The notes under the pieces are model-generated. The model was not told the DNA's origin, did not search any database, and saw only the letters and a program-made list of their open reading frames with translations. From assembly GCA_024281055.1 (NCBI GenBank), contig JAMXLF010000012.1, forward strand, positions 1-64,000: a stretch of 64,000 nucleotides of DNA, given 5' to 3'. Origin of the DNA: Geobacteraceae bacterium (GTDB lineage Bacteria > Desulfobacterota > Desulfuromonadia > Geobacterales > Geobacteraceae). The position numbers and the translations under genes are program-made. How positions within the stretch are numbered: the stretch's first letter is position 1; every line of letters begins with the position of its first letter. This document shows positions 27,910 to 37,320 of this stretch, piece by piece.

Positions 27910-28305
27910 ATGCGGATACTTGTCGTTGACGACGACCCAATAATGAGGCAGGTCACTACCCTGATGCTCCAGCGGGCCGGCTTCGAGATCGAAGTTGCCA
28001 AGGACGGCGTGGCGGGGGTGGATATGTGGGAAAAGGGTGATTATGACCTCATCCTGATGGATGTGCAGATGCCGCGCGTGAACGGATTCGAGGCGACATC
28101 CGCCATCAGGGAAAAGGAGCGGGTGCGGGGCGGACACGTACCCATTGTCGGCATTACGGCGTTTGTCCTTGCCAAGGATGAAGAGAAATGCCTCGCCGCA
28201 GGGATGGATGCCTACATCCCGAAACCGGTCGATTTCAAGAAATGCATTGAGATGATCCATGCCATCATCGGGCAGCGAGACCCCGTAAAATACGGTGATT
28301 CGTAA
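27910..28305 (+). CDS. Single-domain response regulator
   Basis: 131 residues from the ATG at 27910 (AGGAGG eleven bases upstream; an in-frame ATG at 27871 lies inside the kinase gene). Receiver with VDDD, Asp 51 in ILMDVQMPR, Thr in GITAFV and Lys in PKPVDF. It is very like the receiver fused to the kinase at 14358, including MDAY(V/I)PKP, so it is the expected phospho-acceptor of the membrane kinase directly upstream. No output domain; it would act by protein interaction or phosphorelay. Confidence 0.9.
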   Translation: MRILVVDDDPIMRQVTTLMLQRAGFEIEVAKDGVAGVDMWEKGDYDLILMDVQMPRVNGFEATSAIREKERVRGGHVPIVGITAFVLAKDEEKCLAAGMDAYIPKPVDFKKCIEMIHAIIGQRDPVKYGDS

Positions 28306-28369
28306 CAGAGAAGGTGTCCGCATTTGTTAAGCACGCACCGATTTATCCATAATCCCCGAGGTAACAGAT

Positions 28370-30298
28370 ATGCACGACGCGAAACTCGACATCCTGCTGT
28401 TCGAGGACGACCTTGCGGAAGCGAACCTGATCAGGGAGATGCTCGCGGAAGCCAGAGGGCACGAATTCTCCGTGGAGCACGTCCGGTACCTGGCGGACGG
28501 ACTCGCCCTGCTCAAGAACCGGAGCTTCGATTGCATCCTGGTCGATCTCGGGCTTCCGGACAGCCAGGGGCTGGAGACGGCACTGGCGGTGCGCGGTCAG
28601 GCAAAACTGACGCCGATCGGCATCGTGACCATCCTCGATGATGAAGAACTGGCGCTCAAGGCGCTGCAGATGGACATCCAGGACTACCTGATCAAAGGCG
28701 AGATAACCGGCGCCCTGCTGGTACGCTCGATCCGGTATGCCATCCAGCGAAAGCGCATTGCTGAGCAGTTGCGGGTGACCGAGCAGCACTTCCGCGCCTT
28801 GGTGACAGCCAGTTCAGAGGTGCTGTATCGGATGAGTCCGGACTGGCGCGTGATGCATCAGCTCTACAGCCAGAAATTCCTGGCCAGCACGGAAACACCA
28901 AGCAGTACCTGGCTGCAGAAATACATTCACCCGGACGACCAGCAGCACGTGATGGCAGCCATCCAGGAAGCCATCCGGACCAAGGGCATTTTCGAGCTGG
29001 AACACCGGGTCCGGCGCGCCGACGGCACCCTGGGCTGGACATACTCGCGCGCGGTACCGATAATGGATGACGATGGCGAGATCGTTGAATGGTTCGGGGC
29101 TGCCAGCGACATCACCGAACGCAAGCAGGCGGAGGAGGCGGTCATTAAATCGGAACGGAAATTCTCGAAGATTTTTCATGCCGCTCCTTCGCTGATCGGC
29201 ATATCCACCCTGCAAGAGGGGCGATTCATCGATGTCAACGAGACAGCGCTGGAAACCCTGGGGTACAGGCGGGAGGAGATCATCGGCAGGACGGCTTACG
29301 AGCTTGGTCTCTGGGGAGACGAAGCCGACCGGGCCGGGCTGGTTCAAGCGCTGGAAGAACGGGGGTCGGTCCGAAACTTCGAGATGAGATTCAGGGGGAA
29401 GACCGGAGAGACCTTCTTCGGCCTCTTCTCCGGGGAACTGATCGATATAAGCGGTGAGCGGTACCTGCTCAGCATGGTAAGGGACATCACCGATCGAAAG
29501 CAGGCAGAGGAGGCGCTGCACAGGGCACACGATGAGCTTGAACGCCAGGTGGAAGAGAGAACCGCCTCGCTGACCCTCGCCAATCAGCAGCTGCAGCGGG
29601 AGATCGACGAGCGGGAACGAGCCGAAGAGGAGTTTCACAAACAACAGACAAGAGTCCATGCGTTGTCCAGCAAGCTGTCGATAGCCGAAGAACGGGAACG
29701 GGCGCGCATAGCGGGGGAATTGCACGATCAGGTGGGGCAGCGGCTCCTCCTTGCCAAGATGAAGCTCGACGCGCTGGTATCCTCGGGTGTGCTGAACGGC
29801 GATGCCGATGAGATCAACAGCCTGATCGACCAATCCATCCAGGATATCAGGTCGTTGACGTTCCAGCTGCGCCCCCCGGTCCTCGCCACGGCCGGACTGG
29901 AAGCCGCGTTGCGGTGGCTGGGCGAGGATTTCCGCGCGAATTTCGGCCTCCAGGTCGACCTCGTCGCCGACGAGGAGCCGAAGCCGCTCGCGTTCGAAAT
30001 CAGCTCCCTCCTGTTTCAGGCGGTTCGCGAGCTTCTCCTGAACGTGGCAAAGCACTCCGGGCAGAGCAGGGCGAACGTCTCCCTCAGGCGCGAACCCGGC
30101 ACCATCGCCATCACCGTCGAAGACGAGGGCATTGGCTTCGACGTCACGGAGATGCGCACGAGGTTTGCCAGGACCGGCGGCTTTGGCCTCTTCAACGTGG
30201 AGCAGCGGATAGAATTCCTGGACGGAAAATTTATCCTGGAATCGGAGCCGGGGAAAGGTACCCGCGTCACCATCATGGTCCCCGTGGAGCAGTCCTGA
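28370..30298 (+). CDS. Receiver-PAS-PAS histidine kinase of the NarX/HisKA_3 type
   Basis: 642 residues. Receiver (1-120, Asp 59), PAS (about 130-255), PAS (about 258-380), a charged coiled coil (about 385-435), then the HisKA_3 dimerisation motif ERARIAGELHDQVGQRL with His 452. The ATPase domain is of the NarX type (ELLLNVAKHS, DEGIGFD, GGFGLFNVEQR). The receiver half is a recent copy of the one at 24924, while the transmitter is unrelated, so this is a domain-swapped mosaic. The NarL-type regulator about 150 bases downstream is the expected partner, since HisKA_3 kinases pair with NarL-family regulators. Confidence 0.9.
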   Translation: MHDAKLDILLFEDDLAEANLIREMLAEARGHEFSVEHVRYLADGLALLKNRSFDCILVDLGLPDSQGLETALAVRGQAKLTPIGIVTILDDEELALKALQMDIQDYLIKGEITGALLVRSIRYAIQRKRIAEQLRVTEQHFRALVTASSEVLYRMSPDWRVMHQLYSQKFLASTETPSSTWLQKYIHPDDQQHVMAAIQEAIRTKGIFELEHRVRRADGTLGWTYSRAVPIMDDDGEIVEWFGAASDITERKQAEEAVIKSERKFSKIFHAAPSLIGISTLQEGRFIDVNETALETLGYRREEIIGRTAYELGLWGDEADRAGLVQALEERGSVRNFEMRFRGKTGETFFGLFSGELIDISGERYLLSMVRDITDRKQAEEALHRAHDELERQVEERTASLTLANQQLQREIDERERAEEEFHKQQTRVHALSSKLSIAEERERARIAGELHDQVGQRLLLAKMKLDALVSSGVLNGDADEINSLIDQSIQDIRSLTFQLRPPVLATAGLEAALRWLGEDFRANFGLQVDLVADEEPKPLAFEISSLLFQAVRELLLNVAKHSGQSRANVSLRREPGTIAITVEDEGIGFDVTEMRTRFARTGGFGLFNVEQRIEFLDGKFILESEPGKGTRVTIMVPVEQS

Positions 30299-30337
30299 TA
30301 CGGAGGAGTTGCGATGACGACTCGGCATACTTTTATG

Positions 30338-30428
30338 CCCCCACCCCCCCCTCCCCCGCTGGACCCAAACGGCGGGCCTAAAGGAGAGGGCAAAGAGTTC
30401 TCCCCCCGGAGGGGGGAGGAAGGAGGGG
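30338..30428. repeat. GC-rich palindromic intergenic repeat, family A, copy 2
   Basis: Nearly identical to 5049-5137, including CGCTGGACCCAAACGGCGG. It lies between the kinase stop at 30298 and the regulator start at 30449. The frame is open through it from an ATG at 30314, but the translation there is a Pro/Gly/Arg-rich run created by the repeat. Confidence 0.75.
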
Positions 30429-30448
30429 GGGTAACTGTGGAGATGCTG

Positions 30449-31096
30449 ATGAGCCTCAAAATCCTGATTGTCGACGACCATCGAATCTTTCGTGAAGGCT
30501 TGCGCGCCCTGCTGGAAAAGGAGCCGGACCTGGAGGTCGTCGCCGAAGCGGGCGACGGCGCCGGGGCACTGCAAAAGGCCCAGGAATCCCGGCCGGACGT
30601 GGTGGTCATGGATATCGCCATGCCCGGCATGAACGGCATCGAGGCCACCCGGCGCATAGTCGACGAGATGGAGGACATCCGCGTTCTCGCCCTCTCCATG
30701 GAGTCCGACCGGCGGTTCGTGGTGGAAGTGCTCAAGGCGGGTGCCACCGGCTATCTTCTGAAGGACACCGCCTTCGCCGAACTGGTAACGGCCATTCACA
30801 CCGTTGCCGCCGGTGAGCCATACCTTCCCCCGAGGATCACCCATATGCTACTCCGGGAGTTCATGCAGCGCATTCCCGACACGGAGGGTGCGGCCTACGA
30901 AAGGCTGACCGCGCGGGAGAGAGAGATCCTCCAGCTCATCGCCGAAGGGAGGAACACGAAGGAGATCGCCTTTGCCATGAAGATCAGCCAGAAAACGGTG
31001 GAAAACCAGCGGCACACCATCATGAAGAAACTCGATCTGTACAGCATCGCCGAACTGACCAAGTTCGCAGTCCGGGAAGGTCTGTCTTCTCTTTAG
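30449..31096 (+). CDS. NarL/FixJ-type response regulator
   Basis: 215 residues from the ATG at 30449, where the paralogue at 31386 also begins (MSLKILIVDDH); upstream codons come from the intergenic repeat. Receiver at 1-120 with VDDH, Asp 55 in VVMDIAMPGMNG, and KDTAFAE. The LuxR-type helix-turn-helix at about 150-210 contains LTAREREILQLIAEG and KISQKTVENQRH. It should be phosphorylated by the HisKA_3 kinase upstream and bind DNA; targets are unknown. Confidence 0.9.
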   Translation: MSLKILIVDDHRIFREGLRALLEKEPDLEVVAEAGDGAGALQKAQESRPDVVVMDIAMPGMNGIEATRRIVDEMEDIRVLALSMESDRRFVVEVLKAGATGYLLKDTAFAELVTAIHTVAAGEPYLPPRITHMLLREFMQRIPDTEGAAYERLTAREREILQLIAEGRNTKEIAFAMKISQKTVENQRHTIMKKLDLYSIAELTKFAVREGLSSL

Positions 31097-31385
31097 CGAC
31101 CGTACTCCCGCACCCGAAGTGCTCCAGTCGCACCGTTCACCATTTCCTGAAATCATGGGAATTCCAGCCCCCTCGCTCTCTGCTTCCCTGTTCTTTAGTC
31201 CTTCGCGGGAAAACGCGCATCTTCGTTGCCAATTCACCCATTTATTTTCGGGAACCAGATGATTCATAATCGTAACTAAATGGTAAATGGCTCTGCGGGA
31301 TTACCCGGCAACGACTCATTTTGCGTTATTTGTTGTTTGTCATGTAGTGTCGCCATCTTGGTGAAGCCACTTATGCGAGGACGGT

Positions 31386-32036
31386 TTGAGTCTGAAAATC
31401 CTGATTGTCGATGACCATAGAATCTTTCGTGAAGGTTTGTGCGCATTGCTGGCAAATGAGCCGGACATGGAGGTCGTTGCCGAAGCAGACGACGGCAAAG
31501 CGGTCCTGCTAAAGGCGCGGGAATGCCAGCCGGACGTGGTGGTGATGGACATCACCATGCCCGGCATGAACGGGATAGAGGCGACGCGGCTCGTTACCCA
31601 GGCACTGGAGGGAGTGCGTGTCCTGGCCTTGTCGATGCACTCCGACCGGCGCTTTGTCGTGGAAGTGCTCAAGGCGGGCGCCATCGGCTATCTGACAAAG
31701 GACACCGCCTTTGCCGAACTGGCGACGGCCATTCGTGCCGTTGCCGCCAACGAACCGTACCTCCCAGCCCGGATTGCCCATATGCTGCTCAGGGACTACC
31801 TGCAGCGCATCCCCGAGACAGAGGCGTCGTCCTACGAAACACTGACCATCAGGGAGAGAGATATTCTCCAGCTTATCGCCGACGGCAGGAATGTGAAGGA
31901 GATCGCCTTTGCCCTGAAAGTGAGTCCGAAAACGGTGGAAAACCAGCGCCACACCGTCATGAAGAAGCTCGATCTGTACAGCATCGCCGAGCTTACCAAG
32001 TTCGCGATCCGCGAGGGGTTGACCTCCCTTGGTTAA
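31386..32036 (+). CDS. NarL/FixJ-type response regulator, paralogue
   Basis: 216 residues starting at TTG 31386, chosen because GAGGA lies four bases upstream and the start matches its paralogue. Receiver with VDDH, Asp 55 in VVMDITMPGMNG; LuxR-type HTH with LTIRERDILQLIADG and KVSPKTVENQRH. It is highly similar along its whole length to the regulator at 30449 and is separated from it by 289 bases in which I see no gene. It may share the same kinase or have drifted to another; its own promoter must lie in that gap. Confidence 0.88.
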   Translation: MSLKILIVDDHRIFREGLCALLANEPDMEVVAEADDGKAVLLKARECQPDVVVMDITMPGMNGIEATRLVTQALEGVRVLALSMHSDRRFVVEVLKAGAIGYLTKDTAFAELATAIRAVAANEPYLPARIAHMLLRDYLQRIPETEASSYETLTIRERDILQLIADGRNVKEIAFALKVSPKTVENQRHTVMKKLDLYSIAELTKFAIREGLTSLG

Positions 32037-32392
32037 GCATGCCAGCCATTTAACCTTCCTTTCCTTGCCACACGTTGCCATTCCCCCGGGCAGCATCATA
32101 ACGCTGAATATCTACGGGAGATTGCGCACTGCGATTTCTGAAATTCCCATATACTCCCCGGCTTCATTCCTTTCATAATGCTCATTGATCAGTTAATGAA
32201 AACAGGATGTCCCTACGGTGATGCGGATACACCGATGAAACCGTTCACCGGAAGGGAAGCGTGCCGGGCGGCATATGAGTGCTCGTCGAGCCCGCATCCC
32301 GGCCGGTGCTGCTGGAGAGGGTGCGGTCGATGCTCGACGGCCGGAAACGACGGCGGGACACGTCGTTTCTTGTCACATTTCGGGAGTTCGGG
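32037..32392. other. Intergenic region with a possible receiver-gene remnant
   Basis: 356 bases without an intact gene. Near the 3' end, short pieces in different frames resemble the C-terminal end of a receiver domain (MKPFTGRE at about 32235, then LLERVRSMLDGR at about 32306), as if a regulator gene had decayed before the hemerythrin. Weak evidence; nothing else recognised. Confidence 0.25.
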
Positions 32393-32809
32393 ATGAAAAT
32401 TGCATGGGGAGAGTATCTTTCCGTCGGGGTGGCGGAGATCGATAATCAGCACAAGGCCCTTTTCGAGAAGTTCAATGCGTTCCTGACGTCATGCGAGAAC
32501 GGGAACAGTGCCGATGAAGTGCGACGGCTGTTCTGGTTCCTGGGCGCGTATGTGGCGACCCACTTCTCCGACGAAGAGCGACTGATGCAAAGGCTCGGCT
32601 TTCCGGAATTGCAAAGGCATCGGGAGGCGCATCAGGACTTTGCCCGGAAGGTAACCACCCTCAAGGAACGTCTTGCAGCCGAGGGCCCGACCCAGGACCT
32701 GATTTCCGCCGCATTCCTCACCATAAACGGCTGGCTGATCGAGCATATCTCCAGGATGGACCGGGCCGTCGGGCGGTTTGCGCTGGAGAAAAATGTCTCG
32801 GCGGCTTAA
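32393..32809 (+). CDS. Bacteriohemerythrin
   Basis: 138 residues from the ATG at 32393 (CGGGAG six bases upstream; the frame is open to 32279 but those residues are outside the fold). All di-iron ligands are visible: His in IDNQHKALFE, His and Glu in THFSDEERLM, two His in HREAHQDF, and His and Asp in IEHISRMD. Single-domain hemerythrins bind O2 reversibly and are common in Geobacter. It ends eight bases before cheW, so it probably belongs to the chemosensory operon and could deliver or sense oxygen for it (inference). Confidence 0.92.
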   Translation: MKIAWGEYLSVGVAEIDNQHKALFEKFNAFLTSCENGNSADEVRRLFWFLGAYVATHFSDEERLMQRLGFPELQRHREAHQDFARKVTTLKERLAAEGPTQDLISAAFLTINGWLIEHISRMDRAVGRFALEKNVSAA

Positions 32810-32817
32810 GGGGACAT

Positions 32818-33318
32818 ATGCCCGGTTCACACAATGACAGCGAGCCTCCCATGGCTGCCCTTGATCGACTGGTAGTCTTTTCGCTGGATGAGTGCCGCTA
32901 CGCGCTCCCCCTTCCCGTCGTGGAAAGGGCGGTTCGGATGGTCGAGATCACTCCCCTGCCCAAAGCGCCGGGAATAGTCCTGGGGGTCATCAACCTGGCC
33001 GGGCGGGTCGTGCCGGTCCTGAACATCCGCCGGCGCTTCCATCTCCGCGAGCGGGAGCCCGGGGTGTGCGACCAGCTCCTCATTGCCCGCACACCGGCAC
33101 GGACCGTCGCCCTCGCCGTCGACGCGGTGGAGGGCGTTGTGCACTACTCCGCCGACGAGGTGATTGCCCCGCCGGCCATCGTTCCCGGCCTGGAATACCT
33201 GGCCGGCGTGATAAAACTCGACGACGGGATGCTGTTCATCCACGACCTGGACCTGTTTCTCTCCCTCGAAGAAGAGCAGGCCCTGGCCCGTGCCATCGAA
33301 GCCGATCGAGCTCGATGA
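32818..33318 (+). CDS. cheW: CheW coupling protein (WspB-like position)
   Basis: 166 residues of CheW fold: FSLDECRYALPLPVVERAV, GVINLAGRVVPVLNI and IHDLDLFLSLEEE. It links the methyl-accepting protein to the CheA kinase. The first gene of the che cluster proper; its stop overlaps the cheR start (ATGA). Start at the ATG 32818, although a second ATG at 32851 is possible. Confidence 0.9.
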   Translation: MPGSHNDSEPPMAALDRLVVFSLDECRYALPLPVVERAVRMVEITPLPKAPGIVLGVINLAGRVVPVLNIRRRFHLREREPGVCDQLLIARTPARTVALAVDAVEGVVHYSADEVIAPPAIVPGLEYLAGVIKLDDGMLFIHDLDLFLSLEEEQALARAIEADRAR

Positions 33319-34847
33319 CTCGCCCGTTCAGTGACCAGCAGCTGTCGCGCCTCAGCGAGTTCGTGACGGCCCGGTTCGGGCTGCACTTTCCGCCCAAACG
33401 CTGGCGGGACCTCGCCCCGAAAATCGCGGCGGCTGCCGATCAGCTCGGTTACGAAGCTCCCGGCCCCTTTGTCGACTGGCTCCTCTCGGCACCGTTGACC
33501 AGGAGCCAGCTCGATACTCTTGCCGGCTGCCTGACGATCGGCGAAACCTATTTCTTCCGCGAGCCGAAGAGTTTCGATGCCCTCGAATCCCACGTCCTCC
33601 CGGAGCTGATCCAGGCCCGGCGCGGGAAGGAACAGCGGCTGAGGATCTGGAGCGCGGGGTGTTCGACCGGCGAAGAGGCGTATTCCATCGCCATCCTGCT
33701 CCGGAAAATGATCCCCGATCAGCCGGCGTGGAACGTCACCATCCTTGCCACCGACCTCAACGCCTCGTCACTGCAGAAGGCGGCCCTCGGCGTTTACGGC
33801 GACTGGTCGTTCCGGGGCACGCCCCGATGGGTAAAGGAATGGCACCTTACCCGGACGGCAGACGGGCGCTTCGAGGTAGCTGCCGCGGTCAGGAAGATGG
33901 TGACGTTCAGCCAGCTCAACCTGATGCAGGACGCCTTCCCGTCGCTGGCCACCAATACCAACGCGATGGATATCATATTCTGTCGCAACGTGCTGATGTA
34001 TTTCGCGACAGAGGGGATGGCGAAGGTTATCGAGCAGTTTCACCATGCCCTCCTGCCCGGGGGATGGCTGATTGTCAGCCCCTGCGAGACCTCACCCGCT
34101 CTGTTTCGCCGCTTCGAACCCGTGAGTTTCCAGGGGGCGACCCTGTACCGCAAGGACGGAAGCGGAAAGCGGGCGGAACCCGCTCCCGCTTTTTCGACCG
34201 TGGCCGCTCCGCCGGCACCGATGCCTCCGCACCTGCCCGGTCAGGGGACGCTTGTGCCCCCAGTCGGCACCCCGGCCGTGCGGCCTCCCTCCCCGCCGGA
34301 AAGCGTCCCGCGGGTAACGGAGCAGCCGGATGCGCCCCTCGACGATGCGCTGGCGCTCTTCCGGAAGGGGCTCTATGCCGATGCGGCAGCGCTTCTCTCC
34401 GAACTTGCGCTGCAGGGGGCACGGAAACACGGGTCGGACGTCTACCGGAATGCGGTTACCCTGCTGGTGCGGAGCTACGCCAATCAGGGGGAATTTGCCA
34501 AGGCCCTGGAGTGGGCCGACAAGGCGATCGCGACGAACAAGCTCGATCCGGAGTTGCGCTATCTGCAGGCGGTCATCCTCCAGGAACAGGGGGCGGCAGA
34601 GGCGGCGGCTGCCGCGCTGAAGAAGACGCTCTACCTCGACCAGCACTTTGTCCTTGCCCACTTCGCCCTGGCGAATCTCACGCTGCAGCAGGGGAAAGCG
34701 AAGGACGCGGCCAGGCACCTGGAGAATGCCGCGGCGCTGCTGCGCGAGTGCGGGGACGACGATCTGTTGCCCGGCTCGGAAGGGCTGAGCGCCCGGCGTC
34801 TCGGCGAGATCGTCGCGGCGACCATGGCGGGCCTCGCCGGTCGGTGA
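33315..34847 (+). CDS. cheR: CheR methyltransferase with C-terminal TPR region (WspC-like)
   Basis: 510 residues from the ATG at 33315, overlapping the cheW stop. The CheR N-domain and SAM domain occupy about 1-275: ETYFFREPKSFDALE, the SAM motif SAGCSTGEEAYSIAI, ATDLNASSL and IIFCRNVLMYF. A Pro-rich linker (about 285-340) leads to TPR-like helices (about 345-500: ALFRKGLYADAAALLSELAL, AKALEWADKAI). CheR with a TPR tail and no pentapeptide tether is the WspC architecture. It methylates the MCP at 35480. Co-translated with both CheW genes. Confidence 0.9.
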   Translation: MTRPFSDQQLSRLSEFVTARFGLHFPPKRWRDLAPKIAAAADQLGYEAPGPFVDWLLSAPLTRSQLDTLAGCLTIGETYFFREPKSFDALESHVLPELIQARRGKEQRLRIWSAGCSTGEEAYSIAILLRKMIPDQPAWNVTILATDLNASSLQKAALGVYGDWSFRGTPRWVKEWHLTRTADGRFEVAAAVRKMVTFSQLNLMQDAFPSLATNTNAMDIIFCRNVLMYFATEGMAKVIEQFHHALLPGGWLIVSPCETSPALFRRFEPVSFQGATLYRKDGSGKRAEPAPAFSTVAAPPAPMPPHLPGQGTLVPPVGTPAVRPPSPPESVPRVTEQPDAPLDDALALFRKGLYADAAALLSELALQGARKHGSDVYRNAVTLLVRSYANQGEFAKALEWADKAIATNKLDPELRYLQAVILQEQGAAEAAAAALKKTLYLDQHFVLAHFALANLTLQQGKAKDAARHLENAAALLRECGDDDLLPGSEGLSARRLGEIVAATMAGLAGR

Positions 34848-34872
34848 GTGACGGCACAGAAGGGAGTGTTCC

Positions 34873-35442
34873 ATGGCGAAAAAAGTGAAGAACGTGACGC
34901 CGCCTGCCGGCCGCAAGTCGCCCTGCCGCGAGGAGAAACAGATCCTCAGGGCAAGGGCACAGGCGCTGGCCCGGGCACCTCTGCCCGAAGCTGAGGGGGA
35001 AAGCCTGGAGGTGCTCGAATTCCTTCTGGCCTACGAACGCTACGGCATCGAGATGACCTGGATCCGGGAAACCCTGCCGCTGAAGGAGCTCACCCCGGTG
35101 CCCTGCACCCCGCCGTTTGTCCTGGGGCTCATCAACGTACGGGGCCAGATCGTGTCGGTCATGGACATCAAGCGGTTCTTCGACCTGCCGGAGAAGGGGT
35201 TGACCGACCTGAACAAGGTGATCATCCTGCAGGACGGGGGGATGGTGTTCGGAGTCCTTGCCGATGCCGTCTGCGGGGTCCGGACGATCCCTCGGGCGGA
35301 GCTGCACCCCTCCCTCCCCACGCTCACGGGAATACGGGAAGAGTATCTCAAGGGGGTGACCGGGGAGCGGATGGTGGTGCTGGACGGCAGGAAGCTCCTC
35401 AGCGACCGGAGAATTGTCGTCCACGAAGAGACGGGTGATTGA
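34873..35442 (+). CDS. cheW: Second CheW coupling protein (WspD-like position)
   Basis: 189 residues. A basic N-terminal extension (1-45) precedes a CheW domain: [39 protein letters not shown] and [14 protein letters not shown]. Two CheW proteins flanking CheR is the Wsp gene arrangement (wspB-C-D). It starts 25 bases after cheR and ends 37 bases before the MCP. Confidence 0.9.
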   Translation: MAKKVKNVTPPAGRKSPCREEKQILRARAQALARAPLPEAEGESLEVLEFLLAYERYGIEMTWIRETLPLKELTPVPCTPPFVLGLINVRGQIVSVMDIKRFFDLPEKGLTDLNKVIILQDGGMVFGVLADAVCGVRTIPRAELHPSLPTLTGIREEYLKGVTGERMVVLDGRKLLSDRRIVVHEETGD

Positions 35443-35479
35443 CCGGGGTGCATCGCATCATACCAAAGGAGGATTATTC

Positions 35480-37231
35480 ATGCAGTGGTTTCTGAATCTC
35501 TCGACACGGGCAAAAATAGTTTTCGGCTTCGGGGTCATGTTCCTCCTGCTCGCCATCATCACCATAACCGCCCTTGTGGACGTCTGGACGACCAAGAATT
35601 CCTTCCGGGATGTGGTCGACCATAGCTTTCGGCAAGTTTTCGACCTCACGGCCACACGATCCAACGTGAACCGGACGCGGGCCGAGATGCTGGAAATGAT
35701 AGCAACGCAGGACCGGGCCAAGCAGCAGGCCCTGGAGCAGGATATCAAGGAGTTGTCCGAGGAGGACGACAAGAATCTCAAGGAGCTCAATCAACTTTAC
35801 AAGAGCGATCACAAGAACCTGACTAAGCTTGACGAGTTGAATACCACTCTTGACGCATACCGCAAGACCCGGGGAGAGCAGATTGAGCTGATCCGCGCAG
35901 GCAAGGTCGACGAGGCACGTCGGCTCGGCGTCGGCATCCAGGACGAGCGCTACAACAAGATCCGGAACACCTCCCTGGAACTCGGACAGGCGGAGATGGA
36001 GCATGCGCAGCAGCAGGTTATCCAGGCGGAACAGAAGGCCGGCTCCGTCATGGTCATCTTCCTGATCATCGGCACCGGGGCACTCATCTTCAGCGTCGTT
36101 GTGAGCGGCGCCATGACCAAGGGGATCGCCACCCCGCTTACGGAGCTCACGGGTGTGGCAGAACGGGTAGCGGTGGGCGAACTGGATTTGAGCCTGCCGC
36201 CGACCAACCGGATAGACGAGGTGGGAATCCTCTCGCAGGCATTTCGCCGCCTGGTGGCAAATGTCAACGATATGGCGAGCATGACAAAACAGATAGCCGC
36301 CGGGGATCTCACCGTCAAGGTGACGGCCCAGTCGGAGAAGGATGTCATGGGGAACGCGCTGGCGGCCATGGTGGATAACCTTCGCAGTCAGACCCTTGCC
36401 ATCCACGAGGGGGTGAACGTCCTCGCGGCTTCGTCCGGCGAGATTCTCTCGTTCACGACCCAGATCGCCTCCAGCGCGGCGGAAACCGCCTCGGCGGTCA
36501 ACGAGACGACCGTCACCGTCGAAGAGGTCAAGCAGACTACTCAGCTCGCCGCGGTGAAGGCCCGCGAGGTTTCCGACAACGCGCAGAAGTCGCTGCAGGT
36601 TTCCCAGCACGGGCGAAAAGCGGTGGGAGACGCGGTGCAGGGGATGAACCGCATCAGGGAGCAGATGGAGACCATCGCCGAGAGCATCATGAGCCTTTCC
36701 GACCAGAGCCAGGCCATCGGCGAGATCATCGCCACGGTCAACGACCTTGCCGAGCAGTCGAACCTCCTCGCCGTCAATGCGGCCATCGAGGCGGCCAAGG
36801 CGGGGGAACACGGCAAGGGCTTCGCCGTGGTGGCCCAGGAGGTAAAGAGTCTCGCCGAGCAGTCGAAACAGGCAACCGCCCAGGTCCGGACGATCCTGAA
36901 CGATATCCAGAAGGCGACCAACGCCGCGGTGATGGCAACGGAACAGGGGAGCAAGGCGGTGGAGGCCGGGGAGAAGCAGTCGGGCGAGGCGGGGGAGTCG
37001 ATCCGGCTCATGGCGGACAGCGTCGTCGAGTCCGCCAACGCGTCGACCCAGATTGCGGCCTCGAGCCAGCAGCAGATGGTCGGCATGGACCAGGTATCCC
37101 TTGCCATGGAGAACATCAAGGAGGCGAGCAACCTGAGCGTCACCAGCACGCAACAGGCTGAACAGTCGGCGCAGAACCTCCATGAGCTCGGCCAGACCCT
37201 GAAGAGGCTGGTGGCGCAGTTCAAATTGTAG
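35480..37231 (+). CDS. Methyl-accepting chemotaxis protein with 4HB sensor (WspA-like position)
   Basis: 583 residues from the ATG at 35480 (AAAGGAGG upstream). Membrane helices at about 12-32 ([17 protein letters not shown]) and 190-212 ([19 protein letters not shown]) enclose a four-helix-bundle type periplasmic sensor rich in Lys/Glu/Gln. One HAMP follows at about 213-265 and a second HAMP-like unit at about 270-310. The signalling hairpin tip is at about 430-465 ([20 protein letters not shown]). No C-terminal pentapeptide tether is seen, as in WspA. The stop codon lies inside a palindromic repeat. Confidence 0.92.
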   Translation: MQWFLNLSTRAKIVFGFGVMFLLLAIITITALVDVWTTKNSFRDVVDHSFRQVFDLTATRSNVNRTRAEMLEMIATQDRAKQQALEQDIKELSEEDDKNLKELNQLYKSDHKNLTKLDELNTTLDAYRKTRGEQIELIRAGKVDEARRLGVGIQDERYNKIRNTSLELGQAEMEHAQQQVIQAEQKAGSVMVIFLIIGTGALIFSVVVSGAMTKGIATPLTELTGVAERVAVGELDLSLPPTNRIDEVGILSQAFRRLVANVNDMASMTKQIAAGDLTVKVTAQSEKDVMGNALAAMVDNLRSQTLAIHEGVNVLAASSGEILSFTTQIASSAAETASAVNETTVTVEEVKQTTQLAAVKAREVSDNAQKSLQVSQHGRKAVGDAVQGMNRIREQMETIAESIMSLSDQSQAIGEIIATVNDLAEQSNLLAVNAAIEAAKAGEHGKGFAVVAQEVKSLAEQSKQATAQVRTILNDIQKATNAAVMATEQGSKAVEAGEKQSGEAGESIRLMADSVVESANASTQIAASSQQQMVGMDQVSLAMENIKEASNLSVTSTQQAEQSAQNLHELGQTLKRLVAQFKL

Positions 37232-37310
37232 GGGCGGCCCTGCGTGACCGCCCTGACAGGGCAATCCCGTTAACGCCCTGACAGGGCAACCACACGGGGT
37301 TGCCCCTACA
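37227..37310. repeat. Palindromic repeat, family D, overlapping the MCP stop codon
   Basis: 84 bases bounded by TGTAGGGGC and its reverse complement GCCCCTACA, with CGCCCTGACAGGGCAA present twice inside. It covers the MCP stop codon (37229-37231) and ends 11 bases before cheA, leaving AGGAA as the cheA ribosome binding site. A relative is at 43985-44036. Confidence 0.75.
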
Positions 37311-37320
37311 AGGAACCCCC

